Shown: piece by piece, positions 1 to 8,900 of the stretch
How positions within the stretch are numbered: position 1 is the stretch's first letter
Layout: each line of letters starts with the position of its first letter
Assembly (NCBI GenBank): GCA_946415695.1
Contig: CAMKTM010000026.1
Span: 1 to 16,144, forward strand
Length of the DNA stretch: 16,144 nt
Direction of reading: 5' to 3'
From: an uncultured Prevotellaceae bacterium
GTDB lineage: Bacteria > Bacteroidota > Bacteroidia > Bacteroidales > Bacteroidaceae
The notes under the pieces: generated by a model
The model's input: only the letters and a program-made list of their open reading frames with translations
The model's database searches: none
What the model was told of the DNA's origin: nothing
Position numbers and translations under genes: made by a program

Positions 1-44
1 ACATGTATAAGCAATTGCTTTTACATGTACAAGCAAAGGACGTG
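1..44. repeat. 22-bp-period tandem repeat, type A (cut by window edge)
   Basis: Two adjacent 22-bp units begin at 1 and 23. Both start acatgta and continue into the palindrome gcaattgc, intact in the first unit and decayed to gcaaagg in the second. The same unit recurs at 11111-11176. There are no spacers, so this is not a CRISPR array. The array may extend to the left of the window. Confidence 0.75.
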
Positions 45-234
45 GCCCGTGATGTTTCTTCAAACGGCTGCAGAAACCGTATGAAAAGGGATGGGAACAG
101 GAGGCGAGAGGAACACACAAGACCAGAGCCGTCCGCGCTGCGAATTATCCTTATACACTTCACGCTTCCGGGTGCCGACTTTCGCTTCCGAAGGAAAAGA
201 ATTTGCTTGCCACAATCATTTTTTTTGTTATTTG

Positions 235-266
235 TTTGGCGAATTGGATTATTGTTTATAACTTTG
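235..266 (+). promoter_or_regulatory. Bacteroidetes-type promoter
   Basis: TTTG at 235-238, a 20-bp spacer, then TAACTTTG at 259-266. This matches the Bacteroidetes housekeeping sigma consensus (-33 TTTG, 19-21 bp, -7 TAnnTTTG). Transcription would start near 272, leaving a leader of about 140 nt before the gene at 415. Confidence 0.8.
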
Positions 267-313
267 TGGCGATTCTTACAGAAAACTATTAAATTCCGGC
301 TTATAAATAGGCG

Positions 314-327
314 TTTACTTCGGTAAA
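314..327 (+). other. Small UUCG-capped hairpin in the 5' leader
   Basis: TTTAC, TTCG, GTAAA forms a 5-bp stem closed by C-G around a UUCG tetraloop, an unusually stable loop in RNA. It lies within the predicted leader of the gene at 415. No known riboswitch class is recognised around it. Confidence 0.4.
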
Positions 328-399
328 GTTCCCACGTCCGTTTAGAGTCGATACAAGTAACCCAAAACATTTAGAAGCCGACTTTGGGGACAAGAAGGC

Positions 400-405
400 A
401 GGAGG
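400..405 (+). promoter_or_regulatory. Shine-Dalgarno sequence
   Basis: AGGAGG lies 9 nt before the ATG at 415 and supports that start. It is notable because the other genes in this window lack such a motif, as is common in Bacteroidetes. Confidence 0.7.
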
Positions 406-414
406 AAAAGAACT

Positions 415-1935
415 ATGAAAAAATTCTTTGCTTTAATTCCCATGTTTATGCTATGCCTTTTTAGCAAAGGAGCTGAAACGGAGACCACTCTGATGGATGC
501 ATATCAGATATATGTGACAGCAGAGAATGGAAAGACGGGCAGTACCGCAGAGTTGGTTCTGAACATGAAGAACCGTACCGCCATCAACACTTGGCGATGC
601 ACTCTTGTTCTCCCCAATGGCGTAGAATTCCGCGAAGTCTCTCTCTTGTATGACCGCATCCCCGACGGCTACAACCCAAACCTTCAGACACAGCGTAACA
701 ACGACGGCACCATTTCGTTCATCTGCTCGGGAGAAGAGACCTATTCTATTGCAGGCGGTGACGGTGCTGTTGCAGTCGTTACTGTTTTCATTGACAAGAC
801 TGTCGTCCCCAAAGATTATGACGTGACCATCAAGGGCACTTCCTTCATAGAGCCCGGAGGCGGAATGCCATCAGACCCCAAAGAAAGGGTTTGGACTTGG
901 ACCATTGAGAAAGGTGTTGAGGATGGCACCCTGACATTCGACCTGGGCGGCGCTCCCGGAGAGTATGCCCCCATCACCGAGCCCGTGGGCGAAGCAATTG
1001 ACGCTCCCGAAGACCCCGAATGGGAAGGCCATAAGTTCCTCGGCTGGTACCCCGCTATTCCCGACGTGATGCCCCAAGGCGGCCTGACTGTTACCGCACA
1101 GTGGGAAATCCTGAAGTTCAACGTGTTCGTAGATGGCGACGGCGTTCAAGTTGAGAACAGTGAACCCGAATGGGGAGGAACCGTTGTCATCTTCGTAGAA
1201 TCATTCCCCGACCGAGTCCTCGAAGCACTCTTCGTGAACCAACTCGACGTGAAAGACATGATGGAGGGCAACACCTACACTATCAATAATGTACAGAGCG
1301 ACATCTATGTGAAGGCCATCTTCAAGTCAACCAGCGAGACCATCACCATTACGCAGGACTACACTCCCTTCAGCTCTGAATACGACCTCAACTTCAACGA
1401 CTCCGACCTGAAGGCTTACATCGCTTCCGGCTTCAACAAGGCAACCAACCAGGCTGTCCTGGTACGCGTCACCGACGTGCCTGCAAAGACCGGCGTGCTC
1501 CTCATCGGCAAAGTAGGCGAGACCTACACCATTCCTCTGGGTCAGACGAGTAGCTACTACGTAAACCTCTTTAAGCCCTTCGTGGAAGAAGGTTGGCTGA
1601 ACCCCTATGGCGATGACGGCGCAAGCGTTAACTTCGTGTTCAGCGTCCTGAACGACGAGCCCGGATTCTATTCAATTCTCTTCAACGAAAACATTCCTGA
1701 TGCAACTCCCAACGGCTACCGTTTGCCTGCAAACTCTGCTTATCTGCAGCTGCCCAGAGAGTTCGCAGAGGCTGCCGTTAAGATTGGCTTCATCTTCGAG
1801 GAAGACGTCATCGACGGCATCAACAATGTTGACGCTTCAAAGGCTGATGGCTTCATCTACAACATTGCCGGCCAGCGCATCCAAAAGATGCAGAAGGGCA
1901 TCAACATTATGAACGGCAAGAAGATCCTGAAATAA
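415..1935 (+). CDS. Secreted protein with cohesin-like and InlB-type repeat domains
   Basis: A 506-residue exported protein of unknown role. Residues 1-20 form a type I signal peptide with no lipobox cysteine. Residues about 27-165 look like a cohesin-fold beta-sandwich, judged from the alternating pattern ending in a Gly-Gly-Asp-Gly-Ala loop before a VVTVFID strand. Residues about 172-228 match the InlB/Listeria-Bacteroides repeat (Flg_new), with the hallmark GHKFLGWYP and TVTAQWE. Residues about 229-302 resemble a further bacterial repeat domain. Residues about 303-465 are unassigned. The last about 30 residues (FIYNIAGQRI, then GINIMNGKKILK) resemble a T9SS type A sorting tail. It has its own promoter, Shine-Dalgarno and terminator, so it is probably a single-gene unit. 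The domain calls are by eye; a surface or adhesin-like role is inference. Confidence 0.9.
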   Translation: MKKFFALIPMFMLCLFSKGAETETTLMDAYQIYVTAENGKTGSTAELVLNMKNRTAINTWRCTLVLPNGVEFREVSLLYDRIPDGYNPNLQTQRNNDGTISFICSGEETYSIAGGDGAVAVVTVFIDKTVVPKDYDVTIKGTSFIEPGGGMPSDPKERVWTWTIEKGVEDGTLTFDLGGAPGEYAPITEPVGEAIDAPEDPEWEGHKFLGWYPAIPDVMPQGGLTVTAQWEILKFNVFVDGDGVQVENSEPEWGGTVVIFVESFPDRVLEALFVNQLDVKDMMEGNTYTINNVQSDIYVKAIFKSTSETITITQDYTPFSSEYDLNFNDSDLKAYIASGFNKATNQAVLVRVTDVPAKTGVLLIGKVGETYTIPLGQTSSYYVNLFKPFVEEGWLNPYGDDGASVNFVFSVLNDEPGFYSILFNENIPDATPNGYRLPANSAYLQLPREFAEAAVKIGFIFEEDVIDGINNVDASKADGFIYNIAGQRIQKMQKGINIMNGKKILK

Positions 1936-1956
1936 AGGTTTTCAACTAAAATAATT

Positions 1957-1987
1957 AAGGACGCGCACGTGCGCGTCCTTTTTTTTT
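1957..1987 (+). terminator. Rho-independent terminator
   Basis: A perfect 24-bp palindrome (arm AAGGACGCGCAC, 1957-1968, with its complement 1969-1980) runs into nine T residues (1979-1987). It sits 21 nt after the stop of the gene at 415 and just before the next promoter. Confidence 0.92.
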
Positions 1988-1997
1988 GTCTTTTCCT

Positions 1998-2028
1998 TTT
2001 GTCATGTAAATAAAAAAAACTAACTTTG
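1998..2028 (+). promoter_or_regulatory. Bacteroidetes-type promoter
   Basis: TTTG at 1998-2001, a 19-bp spacer, then TAACTTTG at 2021-2028. The predicted transcription start near 2034 is about 22 nt upstream of the peptidase remnant at 2057. No equally good promoter is visible before the full-length gene at 2500, so this one may serve that gene too. Confidence 0.8.
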
Positions 2029-2056
2029 TGGGCGAAAACCATTATCTAATACCTTC

Positions 2057-2212
2057 GTGAAAAGAAAACACTATACGAGAATGTTCAGGTTGTGGCTTGC
2101 TGCCATCTTCTGCTTCGCCCAGACAGAACTCTGGGCTATAACAGAAATAAACGTCGAGACGGCTGGCACACTGTCAATCCTAAATGGCAAGAAGTTTATT
2201 ATGAGACAATGA
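2057..2212 (+). pseudogene. Internally deleted remnant of an M60-like peptidase gene
   Basis: A 51-codon frame starting at GTG 2057, or at ATG 2081 in the same frame. Its first about 39 residues align without gaps with the start of the peptidase encoded at 2500: KRKHYTRMFRLW against KRTDYSRKFRLL, then a shared FCFAQT/VCFAQT, WA cleavage region and TEINVETAGTL. After SIL the frame jumps to NGKKFIMRQ and stops; the NGKKFI segment is the typical end of the sorting tails in this window (compare GGKKFIFN). About 1,060 residues between the two ends are missing. Promoter and signal peptide are intact, so it could still yield a tiny exported peptide or act as a leader. A large in-frame deletion of a third paralog is the simplest reading. 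Confidence 0.75.
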
Positions 2213-2385
2213 GAATAACTGAGTTTGATGAAATATGGTGGCCCCGTTTTGGGGATAAAGGGCTATATGAATGGATGATGTCCGTGTCAGATGTTCTTAA
2301 TCGTCCTACGGGTCTGTTTCAACAAGAGCGTGGCCTTATTTCAATAAAGGCGTGCCTCGTTGGCAATAAAGGCGTGCCTTTATGA
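2209..2385 (+). CDS. Possible small ORF, 58 aa, unrecognised
   Basis: ATG at 2209 overlaps the stop of the peptidase remnant in an ATGA arrangement, and a purine-rich stretch lies upstream. The predicted product begins MRITEFDEIWWPRFGDKG. Its last about 22 residues are translated from the 22-bp repeat array, whose period is not a multiple of three, so that part is unlikely to be a selected protein sequence. No family is recognised. It may be a fragment or chance. Confidence 0.2.
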   Translation: MRITEFDEIWWPRFGDKGLYEWMMSVSDVLNRPTGLFQQERGLISIKACLVGNKGVPL

Positions 2386-2499
2386 CAATAAGAGCGTGCC
2401 TCGTTTTTGAGGATGACGTGCGACGTCCTTGAAAAAGGAAGACCGCATTTCCTCGAACTCACGATAATAAATGCTAAAATCACTTAAACTAACACTAAT
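2213..2499. other. Gap between peptidase remnant and first full peptidase gene
   Basis: Contents: the doubtful small ORF, the type B 22-bp array, and a weak hairpin with a GAAA loop at about 2425-2442 (CCTT, GAAA, AAGG core). No TAnnTTTG promoter is seen. If the promoter at 1998-2028 drives the gene at 2500, this stretch is part of a roughly 465-nt leader. Confidence 0.5.
2320..2429. repeat. 22-bp-period tandem repeat, type B
   Basis: Four adjacent units start at exactly 2320, 2342, 2364 and 2386. Each starts caa and has a g-rich step into a gcgtgcc-type core (the first reads gcgtggcc). A fifth, more decayed unit (2408-2429) keeps the central cgtgc and cgt. The period equals that of the type A arrays at 1-44 and 11111-11176, although the unit sequence differs. 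It lies in the gap between the peptidase remnant and the full gene at 2500. Confidence 0.75.
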
Positions 2500-5400
2500 A
2501 TGAAAAGGACAGATTACTCACGAAAGTTTAGGCTGTTGCTTACAGCCATCGTTTGTTTTGCCCAGACAAACCTTTGGGCATTGACAGAAATCAACGTCGA
2601 GACGGCTGGCACACTGCCGACTCTTCTGGAAACCACCGACAAGGAACTCAAGGTGACAGGCGTCATTAACGGCACCGACATCAAGTTCATTCGCGAACTC
2701 GTCACGGCAGGCACGGTGACGAGCCTCGACTGGTCGGAAGTCCGCATCGTCAGCGGTGGCGATGCTTATGTCGGGAGCCATAAGACAGCAAACAACGTTA
2801 TCGGCGAACAGATGTTCTACGAGTGCTCGAAACTCCAGCAGATGGTGCTGCCTTCGACCGTGACATCCATCGGCACCAACGCCTTCGCAAGAACAGGACT
2901 CCGGAAGATCGACATCCCGGGCAGCGTGACAAACCTCGGAGGCGATGCCTTTGCTTATTGCAGCTCGCTCGAAACGGTTGTCATCGGCAAGAAAGTGTCA
3001 CGGCTGAACCAGGGCGTATTCTATCAATCTGCCGTCAAGACGGCTTACGTGAAGCCCATGACACCTCCCGACGTTCCTGCCTACCTCTTTTCATCGAACC
3101 CCAGAATATATGTCTATACACCTGCCCTGACCGACTACAGACAGTCGGGATGGAAGGACTACGGCACCATCGTCGGCGGACTAGAGAACTACTATGCACT
3201 GGAAGCAGACCCCAACACCATCGCAAAAACCTTGTGCGGAAACTACTTCGAGGACGCTGCCTGCACTCAGCTGAAGGCAGAGTACCAGGCCATGAGCGAC
3301 GAAGAACTGACTGCCGAAATGACCAATGCCGGTATGCCCGACTATATGGTGACGATAGCCCTCAAGGTGAAGAACGAGACTTGGGCAGCCTACGAAAAAG
3401 ACTTCCGCATCCACAGCTACAAAGCCTATAGCGACGCTAACTACTGGAACGAGAAGATGATGAGCAGCGGCGGCTCCTACATGGGCAACCCCACGGGCAT
3501 CTATACCAGTAACGACGATGACGAACTTTATGTATTCGTCGATGCAGATGTTCCCAGCGATGCAACGCTCTACTTTGCCGGCTGCGTGGATAACCAACTT
3601 ATCTACAATGCCCAGACAGGCCAAAGGCTCGAGAAAGGTCTCAACGTCATTAGCGGCAAGCAGAACGCACTTTACTATATCGTCTATACAGCCGACACGA
3701 AGACCATGACCAAGACGCTCGACCAGTGGCCGGAGATAAAGATTCACGTCGAGGGCGGCTTGGTGAACGGTTACTACGATGTTAATCACCACGCTTCTAC
3801 CGACTACCTGAGGCTCCTGAGAGCATCCAAACTGGGTCGCTTCACCATCCGAGGCGGGCATTCGCTCATCCACCTCAAGACGACTTCCTTCAAGACGGTG
3901 TTCACGACGGCCGCAAAGATGAACAAGAGCATCTGCTGGTTCGACAGCGTGGCCGTCTGGGAGAAGAACCTGATGGGCATGACAGAGGAAGTGGCAACAG
4001 GCAAGAAAGCCGGCTACCCCTGGTACCTGACGGGCGGAGAAGCCATCTATCCCCTTTACTACAACAACCCGAACTTTGCCATCGAAGGCGAGCCGGAAGA
4101 TGCCGGCTATGCCAACTCGACGGCTTACAGAACGTCGTACAACGGCCTCGACTGCATCAAAAACTGCCTCGATGCAACCAATAAGAACATGGACGACTGG
4201 TGCGCCGGCCATGAGTGCGGCCACAACAACCAAAGGGCCATCAACGTCGAGGGCTGTACCGAAGCCTCGAACAACGTCTTCTCGAACCTCGTCTGCTATC
4301 TCGGCGGCCTCAACTCCTCCGGCGGCTCAACGCTTGCCACCGTCATGGAAGAGTTCGCTCGCCACGAACCCTTCTACTTCAGAGACGTCAACAGCCGCCT
4401 TCGCATGTACTGGGACCTCTACCTCTACTATCATCTTGGGCAGAAGAACACATCGTTCTATCCAGAACTCTTCAAGGCGCTGCGCAAAGACCCCTTGGTG
4501 CTCTACAACAGTTCCAACAACAACAACGGCGGACTGAAGTTCGTCCGCAAGGTATGCGAGGTGGCACAGGAAGACCTGACCGACTTCTTCAACATCTGGG
4601 GATTCTTCGAGCCGATTAGGGTCGGTTCGAAAATCGACGATTACGGCTCCCATCCCATCGCTGTCACAAGATCCAACATCAACAGCACGAAAGCCAACAT
4701 CGCAAAGTATCCGGTGAAGAACCGCGAGATTATCTTCATCGAGGACCGTGCCGACTATGTGCTTTCGACAGGCTTCCTCCAGGCAGCAGGCAGGAGGCGC
4801 AACGGCTCCGACAAAGTCGGACAGTGCGGCGACCTCGGACAGTTCACATCCTACCTGGAAGGCGGTTGCGAACCGTCGCAGTATGTCTATTTCCAGTCCG
4901 ATTCTCTCTATGCAATGGAAGGTACTGGCGGACTTGGCTTCTTCATGCTCGATGCCGACAATAGCATCAAGTATGCTTCCAACTCGAAGAACCTTTGCAT
5001 CCCAACAAGCATCGGTAATGACTTCACTATTTACTCCTACGATGCAGACGGCACCTTGCACGAGGTTGCCAAAGCCGGCAACGGCACAGAGTATGTTGAG
5101 CTCGCTACGGCAGGAACGCTCCACTCGGAGTTGAGCAATAATCAGGTCATTAAGTTGATTGTCAGCGGACCAATCAGTTCTGCTGACCTCAATTACATGA
5201 AGCAGCTCGTCAACAAGGAAAACCTTCAGGCCATAGAACTCGAGAATGCACAAATCAATGCTTTCCCCGCTGCCGTTTTCCAAAACATCAAGAAACTTGT
5301 AGCCATAAAGTTGCCGCTCTCAATGACCAGCATCGGCTCGTCAGCCTTCTCTGGTTCAAGCATCAAGTCCATCGCGATACCCGATAATGTGACGAGCGTT

Positions 5401-5826
5401 GGCGGCGATGCCTTCGCCTATTGCGGCTCGCTGATGAAGGTGATCATAGGCAAAAGCGTCAAGACGATGGACCAAGGTGTCTTCTATGGCAGTTCAGCTA
5501 TCAAGGAAGCCTACGTCAAGCCTCTCACACCACCGACCTTGAATGGCGTCAGCGACTATCTCTTCTCTGGCAAGAACCGAACCATACATGTCTATGCCAG
5601 TGCATACGATGCATACATCGCAGCAGGCTGGGAAAGATTCGGCACCATTGTGGGCGACCTTACGGACGAAATGGCTAATGGCATAGAAGAGATTCCCAAT
5701 AGCCCTGATTACTATGAGAATTCTGAGAACTTCAACCAGTGCTTCGACCTCATGGGGCGCAGAGTAACAGAGCTGAAGCCGGGAACCATCTACATCCGAG
5801 GCGGAAAGAAGTTCATTTTTAACTAA
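2500..5826 (+). CDS. Secreted M60-like zinc metallopeptidase with flanking LRR modules (copy 1)
   Basis: An 1108-residue exported peptidase. A signal peptide ends near residue 27 (LWA). Residues about 34-228 form a module of an AGTL-type lead-in plus BspA-like leucine-rich repeats (LRR_5; MVLPSTVTSIGTNAF, then VVIGKKVSRL). Residues about 300-450 carry the M60 N-terminal region with the MGNPTGIY signature at 328. The catalytic part has H571-E-C-G-H575 and, after 12 residues, E588, fitting the M60 HEXXH(8-28)E zinc pattern; DLTDFFNIWGF follows. Residues about 870-1054 repeat the LRR module, and the end (CFDLMGRRV, then GGKKFIFN) looks like a T9SS sorting tail. M60-like enzymes (PF13402) cleave glycosylated proteins such as mucins; the substrate here is unknown. 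It probably shares a transcript with the paralog 96 bp downstream. ATG 2500 aligns with the signal peptide and the remnant's start. Confidence 0.9.
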   Translation: MKRTDYSRKFRLLLTAIVCFAQTNLWALTEINVETAGTLPTLLETTDKELKVTGVINGTDIKFIRELVTAGTVTSLDWSEVRIVSGGDAYVGSHKTANNVIGEQMFYECSKLQQMVLPSTVTSIGTNAFARTGLRKIDIPGSVTNLGGDAFAYCSSLETVVIGKKVSRLNQGVFYQSAVKTAYVKPMTPPDVPAYLFSSNPRIYVYTPALTDYRQSGWKDYGTIVGGLENYYALEADPNTIAKTLCGNYFEDAACTQLKAEYQAMSDEELTAEMTNAGMPDYMVTIALKVKNETWAAYEKDFRIHSYKAYSDANYWNEKMMSSGGSYMGNPTGIYTSNDDDELYVFVDADVPSDATLYFAGCVDNQLIYNAQTGQRLEKGLNVISGKQNALYYIVYTADTKTMTKTLDQWPEIKIHVEGGLVNGYYDVNHHASTDYLRLLRASKLGRFTIRGGHSLIHLKTTSFKTVFTTAAKMNKSICWFDSVAVWEKNLMGMTEEVATGKKAGYPWYLTGGEAIYPLYYNNPNFAIEGEPEDAGYANSTAYRTSYNGLDCIKNCLDATNKNMDDWCAGHECGHNNQRAINVEGCTEASNNVFSNLVCYLGGLNSSGGSTLATVMEEFARHEPFYFRDVNSRLRMYWDLYLYYHLGQKNTSFYPELFKALRKDPLVLYNSSNNNNGGLKFVRKVCEVAQEDLTDFFNIWGFFEPIRVGSKIDDYGSHPIAVTRSNINSTKANIAKYPVKNREIIFIEDRADYVLSTGFLQAAGRRRNGSDKVGQCGDLGQFTSYLEGGCEPSQYVYFQSDSLYAMEGTGGLGFFMLDADNSIKYASNSKNLCIPTSIGNDFTIYSYDADGTLHEVAKAGNGTEYVELATAGTLHSELSNNQVIKLIVSGPISSADLNYMKQLVNKENLQAIELENAQINAFPAAVFQNIKKLVAIKLPLSMTSIGSSAFSGSSIKSIAIPDNVTSVGGDAFAYCGSLMKVIIGKSVKTMDQGVFYGSSAIKEAYVKPLTPPTLNGVSDYLFSGKNRTIHVYASAYDAYIAAGWERFGTIVGDLTDEMANGIEEIPNSPDYYENSENFNQCFDLMGRRVTELKPGTIYIRGGKKFIFN

Positions 5827-5838
5827 GGAACAGGAACC

Positions 5839-5907
5839 GTCGGAGTAATCGGAGTCTCTGAGTACTCTGAAAGCTTTGATAATTCGGAATACTCCGATTG
5901 CTCCGAC
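5839..5907. repeat. Large inverted repeat between the two peptidase genes
   Basis: GTCGGAGTAATCGGAGT (5839-5855) pairs with 5891-5907 at 16 of 17 positions, with a 35-nt loop holding two further short palindromes (GAGTACTC at 5860-5867 and AAAGCTTT at 5870-5877). No T-run follows, so it is not a standard terminator. It fills most of the 96-bp gap and could form a strong RNA stem that stabilises or attenuates the transcript, or be a mobile intergenic repeat. Confidence 0.8.
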
Positions 5908-5922
5908 CTCAAAGATTATGCT

Positions 5923-8900
5923 ATGAAGTTTAGAACATTGCTTGCAGGCATTGCCTGCCTTTTCGTGACTGGTGCTTGGGCTGCTGATACAATTCATGTG
6001 GCAAGGGCAGGCACGCTCGCCTCGCTCCTGGAATTGTCCTCCAAGTCGCTTAGGTTGACAGGCTACATCAACGGCACCGATGTCAAGCTCCTCCGTGAAG
6101 AGATAAACGCAGGAGCCATTACGTCGCTCGACTTGGAGGATGTCCGTATCGTGAGCGGAGGCGAGGCATACAACGAGAGCTACAAGACGGCAAACAACGT
6201 ACTTGGCGACTATATGTTTGCCGACTGCTCGAAACTACGCACGATTGTTTTGCCTTCAACGATAACCTCCATCGGCAGGTACGCATTCTCGAAGACAGGC
6301 ATCATCAAGGCGGACATCCCCGACGGCGTCACCCTATTGAGCGGCGCATGCTTTGCCGACTGCAATTCCCTCAAGACCGTCGTCATTGGCAAGCGCGTGT
6401 CGAAGCTCGAGCAGGCTGTGTTCTACAACTCTTCTGCCATCACGACGGCATACGTCAAGCCAAAGACGCCGCCTACGCTCGATGCATATATCTTCACGGC
6501 AAGGCCCTCCATTCGCGTCTATTCCAGTGTCCTTGATGATTACAAGGCTTCAACTTGGAAGCAATATGGAACAATAACGGGAAGGCTGGAAAGCTATTAT
6601 CCGGAAGAAGAGACAGACTCTGCTGCCGTTGCAGGCTCTTTGGCGGGCAAGTTCTTCGAGGATGCTGCATGCACCGAGCTGAAGGCCGAGTACAAGGCAA
6701 TGAGCGACGAAGCGCTGATGCAGACTTTCGCAGCAGACGGAATGCCATCGTTCATGACTTCCATAGCCCTGAAGCTGAAGAACGAAAGCTGGGCGCCCTA
6801 CGAGAAGGACTTCCGCATCCACAGCTACCGAGCCTACAGCGATGCGTCTTATTGGAATAGCAAGCTCCGAAGCACGGGCGGCTCCTTTATGGGCAATCCT
6901 ACAGGTATCTACACGGCTGGCTACGAATCGCTTTATGTCTTTGTGGATGAAGACGTGCCGGCAGGTGCATCCCTCTACATCGCAGGCTGTCAGGGGAACG
7001 ACCTCGTGACAAATGCCAAGCAGGGCAAGATGCTCAAGAAGGGACTGAACATCGTGGAGGGACGTGAGAACGCTCTTTTCTACATATTATATATTGCCGA
7101 CACGAAGACGATGAAGAAGACGCTCAGCGAGTGGCCGGACATAAGGATTCACATCGAAGGCGGCAAGGTGAACGGCTACTATGATGTGAAGTGGCAGAGC
7201 GACAGCGACTACAAAGCGATACTTGCTGCGGCCACGCATGAAAGGTTTACCGTCAAGGGCGGACAGTCGCTCTTCAACTTCAAGACGAGCACCTACAGAA
7301 GTGTCTGGCCGAATACCATAGACAAAAGCATCTGTTGGTTCGACAGTCTGACGGTCTGGGAGAAAGAACTGATGGGCATCTGCGAGAGTGTGGCATCGGG
7401 CAAGCGAGCCGGCGCACCTTTCTATATTGCGGGCGGTGATGCTTTCTTCCCCAGCTACTACAACAACCCGAACTTCGCCGTCGAGGGCGAGACGACGGAT
7501 GGCGGCTTTGCCAATTCCGCTTCCTTCAGAACAATGTATAACGGCTGCGTCGAGAGCTCCTTCAATGTGTATAATCCGGCAACCTTCGACGACTGGTGCG
7601 CCGCCCATGAATGCGGGCACAACAATCAGGGGGCCATCACTGTAGAAGGCGGCACAGAGGTCTCGAACAACCTCTTCTCCAACTACATCCGCTTCCACAC
7701 GGGGCTCGTCACGTCAAGCGGTTCCCCTCTCACCACTGTCATGGACGAGTACATGCGTCGCGAACCCTTCTTCACCCGTCCGCTCGACAGCCAGATGCGC
7801 ATGTACTGGCAGCTCTATCTCTACTACCACCTGGCACAGCGGAACACGTCGTTCTATCCTACGCTCTTCAAGAAACTGCGTGAGGATCCGCTCACTCTGT
7901 ATAGCTCCAACACGGGTTGCCTGAAGTTTGTCCGCAAGGTGTGCGAAGTGGCTCAGGAGGACCTCACCGACTTCTTCCGCGTCTGGGGCTTCTTCGAACC
8001 GCTCGACAACTATACTGTCAAAGACTACGGCGAACACACCATGACGGTCAGGCAGGCGGACATCAACAACACTTTGGCCGAGATTGCCAAGTATCCCGTC
8101 AAGAACCGCGAGATACTTTTCATCGAGGACCGTGCCGACTATGTGCTCACGACGGACTTCCTCACGTCGGCAGGACAGAAGCGTCGCGAATCGGAGCGAG
8201 TCGGGAAGTGCGGTAGCGTCGGGCAGTTCACGGACTATCTGCCTGGAGCCTGTCTGCCTTCGGAATACACTTATCTCCAGGCCGATTCGCTTTATGCTTT
8301 AGATGGCGAAGGCGGCTTGGGCTTCGTGGCACTCGATGAGTTTGACAATCTTTTGTTCGCCGCCAACGCCAAGAACTTCTGCATCCCATCAACTCTTCAC
8401 GCTTCACTCTTCACTCTTCACTCCCTCGATGCCGACGGTTCGCTGCACGAAATCCGCAGGGCCGGCAGTGGGACAGTGTATGTGGTGATGCCGAAGGCTG
8501 GCGTCCTCTCTGATTCTCTGTCCGCAACAGCCATTAAAGCTGTCGTCAGCGGCAGCATCAATGGCGCGGACATCAAGTACTTGCGTCAACTCTTAAGCGA
8601 AGGAAACCTCCAGTCGATAGACCTCATGGATGCCAGAGTGGTAAGCGGCAATGTTCCTTACTACCAGAGCTATACCACCTCAAACAACGTCGTGGGAGCC
8701 TACGCTTTCGACAGCTTCAAGACTCTCGTCTCGATGCGTCTGCCACTCAAGACGACCAAGATAGGAGACAGGGCATTCCGCTTCTCGGGGCTCAGGATGA
8801 TAGAGATACCCGATGCCGTCACCTCAATTGGCCTTGAAGCCTTTGGCGGTAGCGATATGCTCAAGACAGTCATCCTCGGCAAGAAGGTGTCGAGCTTGAG

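Larger units (their letters stand above)
45..414. other. Intergenic region upstream of the first gene
   Basis: I see no convincing gene here. An open frame across 3-326 has no ribosome binding site, starts inside the repeat and gives an arginine-rich, low-similarity product, so I treat it as chance. The region holds the promoter at 235-266, a roughly 140-nt 5' leader containing a small TTCG-capped hairpin (314-327), and a Shine-Dalgarno match at 400-405. Confidence 0.6.

Noticed and set aside
3..326. A 107-codon open frame at the left edge
   Set aside because: It begins in a 22-bp repeat, runs across a well-formed promoter, has no ribosome binding site, and yields a basic product resembling no family.
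272..414. Riboswitch in the leader of the first gene
   Set aside because: Only a 5-bp UUCG hairpin is visible; no conserved riboswitch core is recognised.
3181..4233. Long minus-strand open frames (also 4327-5283, 13605-14687 and 15120-16064)
   Set aside because: They lie fully antisense to well-supported peptidase and GH115 genes and follow from GC-rich third codon positions; their products show no recognisable motif.
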